From the NCBI RefSeq assembly GCF_020991375.1, contig NZ_JAJLQZ010000026.1, forward strand, positions 1-63,640: DNA of 63,640 nucleotides, written 5' to 3'. The translations under genes and the position numbers were made by a program. The notes beneath the pieces were generated by a model. It did no database searches and was not told the origin of the DNA. It was given only the letters and a program-made list of their open reading frames with translations. Positions 57,512-63,640 of the stretch are shown piece by piece. Each line of letters opens with the position of its first letter. Position 1 is the first letter of the stretch. Origin of the DNA: Glycomyces amatae (GTDB taxonomy: Bacteria; Actinomycetota; Actinomycetes; Mycobacteriales; Micromonosporaceae).

Positions 57512-57517
57512 TAGGCT
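57512..57517 (+). promoter_or_regulatory. -10 element (TAGGCT) upstream of APH gene
   Basis: TAGGCT just after the terminator. Here a leader of about 50 bases with a ribosome site follows, unlike the leaderless genes nearby. Confidence 0.5.
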
Positions 57518-57571
57518 CGGCCGCACATCGGCGCCGACACGCCCCGATCGAGGGCGGCGAGGAGGGTTCGC

Positions 57572-58462
57572 TTGAGCGACTTGGTGATCGACGAGGCGCT
57601 GGTGCGGTCGCTGCTGCGCGAGCAGCACCCCGACCTGGCGGGCCTGCCCCTGCGGGAGGTCGAGGGCGGCTGGGACAACCGGATGTGGCGGCTGGGTGAG
57701 AACCTGGCCGTCCGGATGCCGCAGACCCCGCGGGCGCCGTCGCTGCTCGAGAAGGAGCACCGCTGGCTGCCGGGACTGGCGCCGGACCTGTCGCTGCCGG
57801 TCCCGGTCCCCGTCCGGATCGGCGCGCCCTCGGACCGGTTCCCGCGCAACTGGATCGTGGCCACGTGGGTCTCCGGCGAGCCCGCCGACGCGGCCCCCGT
57901 CGAACGCGGCCCGGAAGCCGCCGCGGCCCTCGCCGCGTTCCTCACCGCGCTCCACCGGGAGGCGCCCGCCGACGCCCCGGCCCCGACGCAGCAGCGCGAA
58001 CCGCTCGAGCAGGCCGCCGACACGGTCGAACGGCACCTCGCGACCATGGCCGACGGCGAGGCCGCCCGGCTGCGGGAGCTCTGGGACGACGCGGTCGCGG
58101 CGCCCGGTTGGGAGCGGCCCGCGGTGTGGGTGCACGGGGACCTGCACCCGGCGAACGTCGTGACCCGCGGCGGCGCCCTGGCGGGCGTCATCGACTTCGG
58201 CGAGCTGTGCGCGGGAGACCCGGCCGTCGACCTCGCCGCCGCGTGGACCCTCCTCCCCCAGGGCGCGGCCGAGCGCTGCCTCGAGGAGTACGCCCTGGCC
58301 GACCCGGCCACCGTCCGCCGCTCGCGCGGCAGGGCGCTGCTGAAGGGGCTGGTGCTGCTGGAGATCGGCGAGGCGGGCGAGAAAGGCCGGGCCGGAGGCA
58401 AACCGACCTGGAAGCCCGCCGGCCGGGCCGCACTGGACCGCCTGCTCGCGTCGGTACCGTAG
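57572..58462 (+). CDS. Aminoglycoside-phosphotransferase-fold kinase 1
   Basis: 296 aa of the APH/choline-kinase fold. The glycine-rich N-lobe has REVEGGWDNRMWRLGENLAV with the ATP Lys replaced by Arg (VRMP). The catalytic loop is VHGDLHPANVV and the metal site VIDFGELCAGDPAVDL. The substrate may be a drug, sugar or metabolite; resistance cannot be inferred from sequence alone. The TTG start has GAGGAGGG upstream. It precedes the HTH/serine-hydrolase pair by 53 bases. Confidence 0.85.
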   Translation: MSDLVIDEALVRSLLREQHPDLAGLPLREVEGGWDNRMWRLGENLAVRMPQTPRAPSLLEKEHRWLPGLAPDLSLPVPVPVRIGAPSDRFPRNWIVATWVSGEPADAAPVERGPEAAAALAAFLTALHREAPADAPAPTQQREPLEQAADTVERHLATMADGEAARLRELWDDAVAAPGWERPAVWVHGDLHPANVVTRGGALAGVIDFGELCAGDPAVDLAAAWTLLPQGAAERCLEEYALADPATVRRSRGRALLKGLVLLEIGEAGEKGRAGGKPTWKPAGRAALDRLLASVP

Positions 58463-58467
58463 ACCCG

Positions 58468-58514
58468 ACGTCAACCTTTATTGACGTACTCAAGATCGTC
58501 AACTACGGTTGACG
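58468..58514. promoter_or_regulatory. Two inverted repeats overlapping the promoter of the small HTH gene
   Basis: ACGTCAACCTTTATTGACGT (58468-58487, 7-bp arms) and CGTCAACTACGGTTGACG (58497-58514, 7-bp arms) share the half-site CGTCAA. The first ends in the -35, the second contains the -10. A single DNA-binding dimer type, probably the adjacent HTH protein, should bind both. Confidence 0.75.
58481..58509 (+). promoter_or_regulatory. Consensus promoter of the HTH/serine hydrolase operon
   Basis: -35 TTGACG (58481-58486), 17-base spacer, -10 TACGGT (58504-58509), then six bases to the ATG at 58516. The best promoter match in the window, and leaderless. Confidence 0.8.
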
Positions 58515-58515
58515 C

Positions 58516-58752
58516 ATGGACGACGACGCGTTCACGGCGCTGGCCGCCGCCACCGACGACCCCGACCCGTTCCACGGCCTGGAGGCCGTGGCGGCCGTCA
58601 GGACCGAGGTCGAGCGCCGCGAGGCCGTACTGGTGCGCCGGGCCCGCAACGAGGGCGCCAGCTGGGCGCGGATCGCCGCCGCACTGGGCGTCTCGAAGCA
58701 GGCCGCCCACAAGAAGCACGGCGGCCGGGGCCTGCTGGGAGGCCGGTCGTGA
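58516..58752 (+). CDS. 78-aa helix-turn-helix protein
   Basis: Small DNA-binding protein. The C-terminal HTH reads GASWARIAAALGVSKQAAHK (about residues 48-67), like the helix-turn-helix found alone in many actinobacterial two-gene units. The N-terminal half is a helix rich in charged residues (AAVRTEVERREAVLVRRARN) that may dimerise. Its stop overlaps the serine hydrolase GTG (GTGA). Inverted repeats on its promoter point to autoregulation. Confidence 0.82.
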   Translation: MDDDAFTALAAATDDPDPFHGLEAVAAVRTEVERREAVLVRRARNEGASWARIAAALGVSKQAAHKKHGGRGLLGGRS

Positions 58753-59705
58753 CCGGCGGCGACGACGAACTCGCCGCGGAACTCGAAGCGCTCCTCGGCA
58801 GGCGGCACCCCGTCGCGGCGGCGGCCGTGGTGGACGGAGGCGGCGCGACGACCGCGAGCATCGGCGCCGGCCTGGACGCCGACTTCGAGATCGGCTCGAT
58901 CTCCAAGGGCGTCACCGGGTTGCTGTACGCCGACGCGATCGAGCGCGGCGAGGTCACGGCGGCGACGCCGTTGGGCGACCTCCTGCCGCTCGCGGACGCC
59001 CCGGTCGGCGGGGTGACGCTGGGGGCGCTGAGCACGCACCGGTCGGGGCTGCCGTCGCTGCCGCCCTCGGCGCAGCCATGGCGGCGCACCGTCGCGCTGT
59101 GGCGGCACGGGACCAACCCGTACGGCGAGGACCTCGGGCAACTGCTCGACCAGGCCCGGGGCGCGCGGCTCGGAAGACCGCGGCCCCGCTACTCGAACCT
59201 CGGGTTCGAGCTGCTGGGCCACGCCCTCGCGAGCGCGGCCGGGACGACCTACGCCGGGCTGCTGCATGACCGGATCACCGTCCCGCTGGGGCTCGAGCGC
59301 TGCTACGTCCCGGCCGCACCGGAAGCACTCCGGTCCGAGGCGCTGACCGGCGTGAACCGGCGCGGGCGGCGCCAGGAGCCGTGGACCGGGGAGGCCCTGG
59401 CACCGGCGGGCGGCATCCGGGCCGCGATCGGCGACATGGCGACGCTGACGGGCGCGCTGCTCGACGGCACCGCGCCGGGCATCGCGGCGCTCGATCCCGT
59501 GGCGCCGTTCAGCATGGGCTACCGCATCGGCGCCGCGTGGATCACGGTCGAGACGAGAAGGCGGACCGTCACCTGGCACAACGGCGGCACCGGCGGCTTC
59601 CGGACCTGGATGGGGCTCGACCGGGAGGCGGGCCGGGGCGTCGTGGTCCTCTCGGCCACCGCCGCCGCGGTCGACTCCCACGGCTTCGAACTCCTGGCCG
59701 CCTGA
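58749..59705 (+). CDS. Cytoplasmic beta-lactamase-fold serine hydrolase
   Basis: 318 aa. Class C/esterase-type site: EIGSISKGVTGLLYADAIER (SxxK nucleophile Ser, about residues 48-53), RYSNLGFELLGHAL (YxN), and WHNGGTGGFRTWMG (HNGG in place of KTG). Unlike the secreted paralogue at 56264 it has no signal peptide or membrane helix, so it should act in the cytosol, more likely as an esterase or amidase than on peptidoglycan. Translationally coupled to the small HTH protein. Confidence 0.85.
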   Translation: MTGGDDELAAELEALLGRRHPVAAAAVVDGGGATTASIGAGLDADFEIGSISKGVTGLLYADAIERGEVTAATPLGDLLPLADAPVGGVTLGALSTHRSGLPSLPPSAQPWRRTVALWRHGTNPYGEDLGQLLDQARGARLGRPRPRYSNLGFELLGHALASAAGTTYAGLLHDRITVPLGLERCYVPAAPEALRSEALTGVNRRGRRQEPWTGEALAPAGGIRAAIGDMATLTGALLDGTAPGIAALDPVAPFSMGYRIGAAWITVETRRRTVTWHNGGTGGFRTWMGLDREAGRGVVVLSATAAAVDSHGFELLAA

Positions 59706-59727
59706 GACGGCACGTGCGAAAACTCGG

Positions 59728-59756
59728 TTGGCAGGCCGAGACCTGATACCTAACCT
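59728..59756 (+). promoter_or_regulatory. Promoter of APH-fold kinase 2
   Basis: -35 TTGGCA (59728-59733), 17-base spacer, -10 TAACCT (59751-59756), then seven bases to the ATG at 59764, favouring that start over the ATG at 59758. Confidence 0.7.
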
Positions 59757-59763
59757 GATGCCG

Positions 59764-60723
59764 ATGAAGACGACACTCACCGGTGAAGTGGTGGCGCAGG
59801 CGATGCGCGAGCGCCACGGCCGGATCAGCGGCTGGGAGCAGCTGACCGAAGGCGAGGTGTCCCAGGCGTTCGCCTTCCGCGCCGACGGCCGCGACCTCGT
59901 GGCGCGCGTCGGCCCGCGGCGCGAAGGGTTCGACAAGGACGCTTGGGCCGCAAGGCGAATGCCGAAGCCCGACGTACCGGTCCCGGAGGTCCTGGAGGTC
60001 GGTGAGCTCGACGAGGGGGTCTACTGCTGCGTCTCCGAGCGCATGGGCGGCGTCCATCTCGAGACCTATGAGGAGGCCCGGGAGCTGGCGCCGGCGGTGC
60101 GGGCGGTGATCGACGCGATCGCGGCCGCGGACCTGTCGGCATCGGAGGGCTTCGGCTCCTTCGACCCCGAGACCGAGCACGGTCCGCACGCCATCTGGGC
60201 CGGCCACCTGCGGTCCCTCCTCCCCGAGACCTGGGACGACCTCGACGGCGAGGCCGACACCGCACTGGCCGAGGACCTGACGGCGATCGCCATCGGGACC
60301 GCGGAAGCACTCCCCGCGACCAGGCGGTTGGTCCACGGGGACCTCAACCCGCGCAACTTCACCGTCGAAGGCGGCCGCGTCGTCGGGGTCTTCGACTGGG
60401 AGGCGGCCGTGGTCGGCGACCCGGTCTGGGAGGTGGCCAGGTACCTCCTGTGGGCCCCGATGCTGCCGAGCACGCGGGCGCAGGCCGAGTACGACCTCGA
60501 CCGCCTGTCCGCCGAACCGGGGATCGCCGAGCGGATGCGGTCCCTGGTGATCGTCAACGGGCTGTGGGCGCTGGACTTCTACCGCCGGCAGGGGCGGACC
60601 GACGCGATGGAGCTGATGCTCAACCGGGTCCACGGCTTCCGGGAAGACCCGCCGGACCTGGTCGAGGGCCGGGACGGGTACTGGATGCGGCTGCTGAAGC
60701 CGGGCACGAGGCGAACCGCCTGA
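59764..60723 (+). CDS. Aminoglycoside-phosphotransferase-fold kinase 2
   Basis: 319 aa with the APH fold: N-lobe EGEVSQAFAFRADGRDLVAR, catalytic loop VHGDLNPRNFTV, metal site GVFDWEAAVVGDPVWEVARY. It differs clearly from the kinase at 57572, so it is not a recent duplicate. Leaderless-type promoter. The substrate is unknown; hygromycin/spectinomycin-type, sugar or choline-like substrates are all possible. Its stop directly abuts the stop of the convergent glyoxalase-like gene. Confidence 0.85.
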   Translation: MKTTLTGEVVAQAMRERHGRISGWEQLTEGEVSQAFAFRADGRDLVARVGPRREGFDKDAWAARRMPKPDVPVPEVLEVGELDEGVYCCVSERMGGVHLETYEEARELAPAVRAVIDAIAAADLSASEGFGSFDPETEHGPHAIWAGHLRSLLPETWDDLDGEADTALAEDLTAIAIGTAEALPATRRLVHGDLNPRNFTVEGGRVVGVFDWEAAVVGDPVWEVARYLLWAPMLPSTRAQAEYDLDRLSAEPGIAERMRSLVIVNGLWALDFYRRQGRTDAMELMLNRVHGFREDPPDLVEGRDGYWMRLLKPGTRRTA

Positions 60724-61701
60724 TCAGTCGGCCTGGCGCAGCATAAGCGCGGTACCGAGCGCCTCCCGCGCCGGGACGAAGGGCTCGCCCTCGGCGGTCC
60801 GCCCGACCATGACGCCTCGGGCGCGGAGGTGCTCCTCGGCGGCGGCCGGATCGGCGACCGCGATCGCGCAGGCGCTCAGGCCGGGGACGGTGTGCGGCCG
60901 CTCGCCGGGCAGGCGTGCCGCGAGGCCGTCCGCATCGGTGACGGTGACCCGGCTGCCGCCCAGGTCCACGACCGCGTCCCGGCCTTGGAACACCGCGGAG
61001 CGATCGAGAAGCCGCTCGTACCTATCCGCGGTAGCCCGGATCTGATCATCGCCGACGCAGACCACGACCTCGGCGACACCGGTGGCGCCGTTCGGATGCC
61101 GAAGGCCCACTTGGGCGTCGAGCAGTTCCGGCGGGGCGTCCTCGGCCGCGCCGACACGCCCTTCGGGGGCCATGCCGGGCGGCGAGTCCGGACCGTCGAC
61201 GTCGAGGAACCTGATGTCGGCCGGCACGACACCGCCCGCAGTGGCGATGGGCCGCTGCGCCGAGCGGGCGCCGCTGTGGCCGATCCCGTGCGCGTCCAAC
61301 CGCGCAGCGGTCGCATCGGCGTCGCGAGTGGCGAAGACCAGGATGTGAGCGCCTTCGGCGATCTGCAACCGCTGGACGAGATTGGCGACCGTCCTGGTGA
61401 TCACGGCCCTGGTCGCGGCGAGCTGCCCATCGGGGACTCGCAGCGGCGTCAACCTGGCCCCCTCCGGAAGCAGCTCCTGCCGCTCGGGGGCCGGAGCGAG
61501 CAGCTCGATGAAGCTCCGCGGGAAGTCGGCGTGGGTGTTGCCCGCACCGACCGGCCCGGGCGCCGCTCCCGGTGCCGGCGGCAACGCGGGGTAGGCCGGC
61601 GGACCGAGGCGAAAACCCAGGCGCCGGTACGCGGCCAGGGCGGCCTCCATATCGCGGACGACGAGGCCGATGTGGTGGATGCCGGTGATGTCGTTGGCCA
61701 T
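60724..61701 (-). CDS. VOC / glyoxalase-like domain protein
   Basis: 325 aa. The N-terminal VOC module begins TGIHHIGLVVRDMEAALAAY with a metal-ligand-like His, and FIELLAP supplies the usual Glu. A long two-module sequence follows and ends FVPAREALGTALML, resembling the Glyoxalase_3-like group. Possibly a metal-dependent dioxygenase, isomerase or binding protein. ATG with AGGGG upstream. It lies 11 bases behind a TetR gene and is probably co-transcribed and repressed by it. Confidence 0.82.
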   Translation of the reverse strand: MANDITGIHHIGLVVRDMEAALAAYRRLGFRLGPPAYPALPPAPGAAPGPVGAGNTHADFPRSFIELLAPAPERQELLPEGARLTPLRVPDGQLAATRAVITRTVANLVQRLQIAEGAHILVFATRDADATAARLDAHGIGHSGARSAQRPIATAGGVVPADIRFLDVDGPDSPPGMAPEGRVGAAEDAPPELLDAQVGLRHPNGATGVAEVVVCVGDDQIRATADRYERLLDRSAVFQGRDAVVDLGGSRVTVTDADGLAARLPGERPHTVPGLSACAIAVADPAAAEEHLRARGVMVGRTAEGEPFVPAREALGTALMLRQAD

Positions 61702-61712
61702 GAGGGCCCCTT

Positions 61713-62405
61713 TCAATTGCCGTAAGCGATACGGCGAAACTCATCCGCCGAACGGGTGAACACCTCGATCACCTGCGGGGCGGCAGCGCGATAATGTTCC
61801 ATCGAAGGCTCCTGAAGCGGCTCGTACGCCCTCCTGACGACCTCGGAGAGCCGCTCGGCGCGATACTCCGACGTCCGCTCCGGATCGACGGCCTGCAACG
61901 GCTCCACCCGGAAGAACCCGTAGGCGACCGCCTGGACCCCGTAATCGACGTCCGCCGGTTCGATCCCGGACCGCAGCAACCGGTGCTCGGCCAGGACGTC
62001 CAGATACGCATGAGCGGCGGTCCCCTGACCGGAACGCGCCCGCTCCCGAGCGAACGCGTCCAACTCGGGAGCCGCGGCGCCGAAGAGCACCGCGAGGACC
62101 GGCCGCCGCACGGCCTCCAGGAAATGCCGCCGCAGGTAACGATGCAGCGCGGCCTCGGCAGGATCGGCCTCGACAGCACCAACGACAACGCCCAACATCG
62201 CAGCGGCCTCACGCGCGCCGACCGCCACCAGCAGCTGCTCCCGGCTGGGCCAGTGCAGGTAGACCGTCCCCTTCCCGACCCCGGCCCTCGCCGCGACGTC
62301 CTCGACCCGAATCCGAGTCGACCTCCCTGCGACCAGCAGCTCCGCAGCCGCATCCAGCAGCGCATCGGCCCGCCGCCCCAGATCAACCCGCTGTGTCCGC
62401 ACCAC
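61713..62405 (-). CDS. TetR-family regulator
   Basis: 230 aa. HTH RADALLDAAAELLVAGRSTR then DVAARAGVGKGTVYLHWPSR, the standard TetR pattern with YLHW. The C-terminal ligand domain is helical and Ala-rich (RPVLAVLFGAAAPELDAFAR). GTG at 62405 (or the adjacent GTG at 62402) has GAGGGGG upstream. The 10-bp inverted repeat at 62415-62447 overlaps its probable -10 TATTCT, suggesting autoregulation. Confidence 0.9.
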   Translation of the reverse strand: MVRTQRVDLGRRADALLDAAAELLVAGRSTRIRVEDVAARAGVGKGTVYLHWPSREQLLVAVGAREAAAMLGVVVGAVEADPAEAALHRYLRRHFLEAVRRPVLAVLFGAAAPELDAFARERARSGQGTAAHAYLDVLAEHRLLRSGIEPADVDYGVQAVAYGFFRVEPLQAVDPERTSEYRAERLSEVVRRAYEPLQEPSMEHYRAAAPQVIEVFTRSADEFRRIAYGN

Positions 62406-62414
62406 GCCCCCTCA

Positions 62415-62447
62415 ACTCGTGACCAGAATACAAATCCGGTCACGAGT
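62415..62447. promoter_or_regulatory. TetR operator candidate
   Basis: ACTCGTGACC (62415-62424) and GGTCACGAGT (62438-62447) are perfect inverted repeats 13 bases apart. The spacer contains TATTCT on the leftward strand, a likely -10 for the TetR/VOC operon. Confidence 0.75.
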
Positions 62448-62498
62448 CGGCAAGAGGCGCCCACGCAGGGCCCAGAGGTCGACCGCCGCACCACCGGG

Positions 62499-62504
62499 TA
62501 TCAT
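62499..62504 (+). promoter_or_regulatory. Possible -10 (TATCAT) of the tRNA gene
   Basis: TATCAT about 34 bases upstream of the tRNA 5' end; no clear -35. Confidence 0.3.
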
Positions 62505-62537
62505 TTGCAGCGGCCCGGACCCACCGACCGGGCGCCA

Positions 62538-62614
62538 GGCCCGGTATTCCAACTGGCAGAGAAGACGGATTCAAAACCCGTACAGTGTGGGTTCGAATCC
62601 CACCCGGGCTACCA
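62538..62614 (+). tRNA. tRNA with CAA anticodon and short variable loop
   Basis: 77 bases including encoded CCA (62612-62614). Acceptor GGCCCGG/CCGGGCT (a G-U first pair), 3-bp D stem with GG in the loop, anticodon stem ACGGA/CCCGT with an A-C mismatch next to the loop, loop TTCAAAA giving anticodon CAA at 62572-62574 (codon UUG, Leu), 5-base variable loop ACAGT, T arm GTGGG-TTCGAAT-CCCAC. Bacterial tRNA-Leu normally has a long variable arm, so the identity is uncertain. The integrase gene begins 65 bases downstream, facing it. Confidence 0.75.
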
Positions 62615-62678
62615 GAGACACCCCTCCCGAACAGCGAAAACGGCCCGAGGCAGGGTGCCGTTCCTCATTGCCGCTCCC

Positions 62679-63356
62679 CTACGAAGCCTCCGTGGCAGCG
62701 CCCGTAGCAAAATCGCCGAACATCGCCGTACCAAGCTGATTCCCGGCGGCCTGTAGGATCGAGTCGGGGATGTGCCGGTACCGCTTCGCCATGTCCGGGC
62801 TCGACCACCCCAGGATCGCCATCACCACGAGCGGGTCGACCCCCACGGCGCCCAGGAACGTCGCGGCCGAATGGCGGGCGCCGTGCGGCTCGATGTAGCC
62901 CACGCCGGCGGCGTCGAGGATCTCGCCCCACTCCTCCCAGTCGGTGAACGGGTGGATCGGCTGGCCGAACGGTGTAGCAAAGATCAGCCCCAGGCTCTGC
63001 CACTTCGATCCCGCCAGGGCCCGCTCGGTCTCCTGCGCCAGGCGGTGCTCGCGGAGCTCGTCGAGCAGGAACGCCGGCAGCGGGAGCCGCCGCTCCCCCG
63101 CCTTCGACTTCGGCCGCAGGTCCCGCTTGGACTTGCGCTGGCCCTTGCGGCGACCGGGCCGCGTCTCAGCCTCGACGGGCGTCTCCGGTTCCTCGAGGAG
63201 CAACCCGCCCTTGCGGTCGGGGCAATGGCGGGCGTGCCCCGTCCAGTCCTTCGGGCAGGGGACGCGGTGCGACTCCCGCGAGCAGGCACTGCGGCGCTTC
63301 TCGGGGCAGGTCCGCTCGTGCCCGGTGCGGTCCGGTGGGCACGGCTTCACGGTCAC
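62679..63356 (-). pseudogene. Tyrosine recombinase (integrase) catalytic part, probably truncated
   Basis: 225 aa from a GTG; the frame stays open to the window edge without another ATG, GTG or TTG. There is a Cys-rich insert with CPPDRTGHERTCPEK and CPKDWTGHARHCPDRKGG (residues 5-50), as in integrases of actinomycete integrative elements. Then come KSKAGERRLPLPAFLLDELR, IEPHGARHSAATFLGAVGVD (His and Arg II), AILGWSSPDMAKRYRHIPDS (Trp/His position and the Tyr nucleophile). The Arg-I box (GLR-x-GEAL-type) and the N-terminal DNA-binding half cannot be found upstream in any frame, so the gene looks like a remnant. It points at the adjacent tRNA, the usual attachment site. Confidence 0.7.
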
Positions 63357-63640
63357 GCCCCGCTTGACGTCGCTGGGGTGCAGCGGCCGGCTGCATTTCC
63401 GGGTCGCCTCGCCTGCACCGAGAGCCGTGGCCGTCCGTCCGTCGAAATGAATGTCGCCGCTCCGCGTCCTTGATATGAGCGATCTGGCATTCTCCGAACG
63501 GTCGAGGCGCCCCTCGAGAATTTCAGGATCGCCTGTCCACAGCCGCTCAGGCCGTGTCGGCGGGAGTCCTTGCCCGGCGCTATGCCCCGGCGCCGGCCGG
63601 CTGGTACTGCTGCTCAGCGGAATGCAGGCGCAGGGACTCT
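63357..63640. other. Window edge upstream of integrase, no complete gene recognised
   Basis: On the leftward strand the integrase frame stays open, but its translation here is not integrase-like. In another leftward frame a possible C-terminal end (LRLHSAEQQYQPAGAGA then TAG near 63582) enters from outside the window and could be the end of an upstream element gene. Too little is visible to decide. Confidence 0.35.

Noticed and set aside
57572..60723. Calling the two APH-fold kinases aminoglycoside resistance genes
   Set aside because: The fold covers many substrates, and no subfamily-specific residues could be confirmed by eye.
63166..63396. Leftward 76-aa frame MQPAAAPQRR overlapping the integrase
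   Set aside because: It is a shadow of the Cys-rich integrase insert, Arg/Pro-rich with no independent support.
63475..63640. Rightward open frame beginning MSDLAFSERSRR at the window edge
   Set aside because: It overlaps the integrase side, has no ribosome site or domain, and runs off the window.

Overview
High-GC DNA from a Gram-positive actinomycete. The evidence is the gene content: steA-steB next to recN, an ANTAR response regulator behind polA, a CoaE-GrpB fusion, a TlyA methyltransferase and standalone SCP2 proteins. Start codons are often GTG or TTG, and many transcripts look leaderless. A member of the Glycomycetales/Micromonosporales side of the class is plausible, but this is a guess. 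No rRNA, CRISPR array or insertion sequence was seen; there is one tRNA.

Left half (about 0.1-40 kb) is mostly conserved core. A long leftward run (14.3 to 0.1 kb) carries a helical phasin-like protein, a 66-aa protein, tlyA, nadK, recN, steA, steB, a MraY/WecA-related membrane protein, murJ, a GT4 glycosyltransferase, a membrane protein with an alkaline-phosphatase-superfamily-like domain, and pyrG. Several members are coupled by 4-base GTGA/TTGA overlaps, which suggests one cell-envelope and septation unit. Two tandem SCP2 genes follow on the other strand. Then come a HAD phosphatase, an RG-rich/acidic TPR-like protein, tyrS, and an RNB ribonuclease carrying what look like two C-terminal dsRNA-binding domains. 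From 22.2 to 28.7 kb lies a LacI-controlled sugar locus (cupin, DUF6807/PmoA-like, Gfo/Idh/MocA, GH3) with operator-like palindromes. BioB, an NlpC/P60-like protein without its catalytic Cys, TerC behind a probable yybP-ykoY riboswitch, uvrB, coaE-grpB, rpsA, polA and an ANTAR regulator complete the core part.

Right half (44-62.4 kb) is accessory in character: a glutathionyl-hydroquinone-reductase-like protein, two tandem NTF2-like membrane-anchored paralogues, a beta-propeller protein, an ArsR divergon, a nucleoside hydrolase, two TetR divergons, two serine hydrolases, two APH-fold kinases, a small HTH protein coupled to a cytoplasmic serine hydrolase, and a glyoxalase-like/TetR pair. Most regulator genes have a clear inverted repeat at their promoter. 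A 15-bp tandem array at 52.0-52.2 kb appears to have grown out of the last five codons (stop included) of the preceding gene.

The right end (62.5-63.6 kb) holds an odd tRNA with a CAA anticodon but a short variable loop. Beside it, facing it, is the catalytic half of an actinomycete integrative-element-type tyrosine recombinase without a recognisable Arg-I box. This looks like the edge, perhaps a decayed one, of an integrated element that continues beyond the window.
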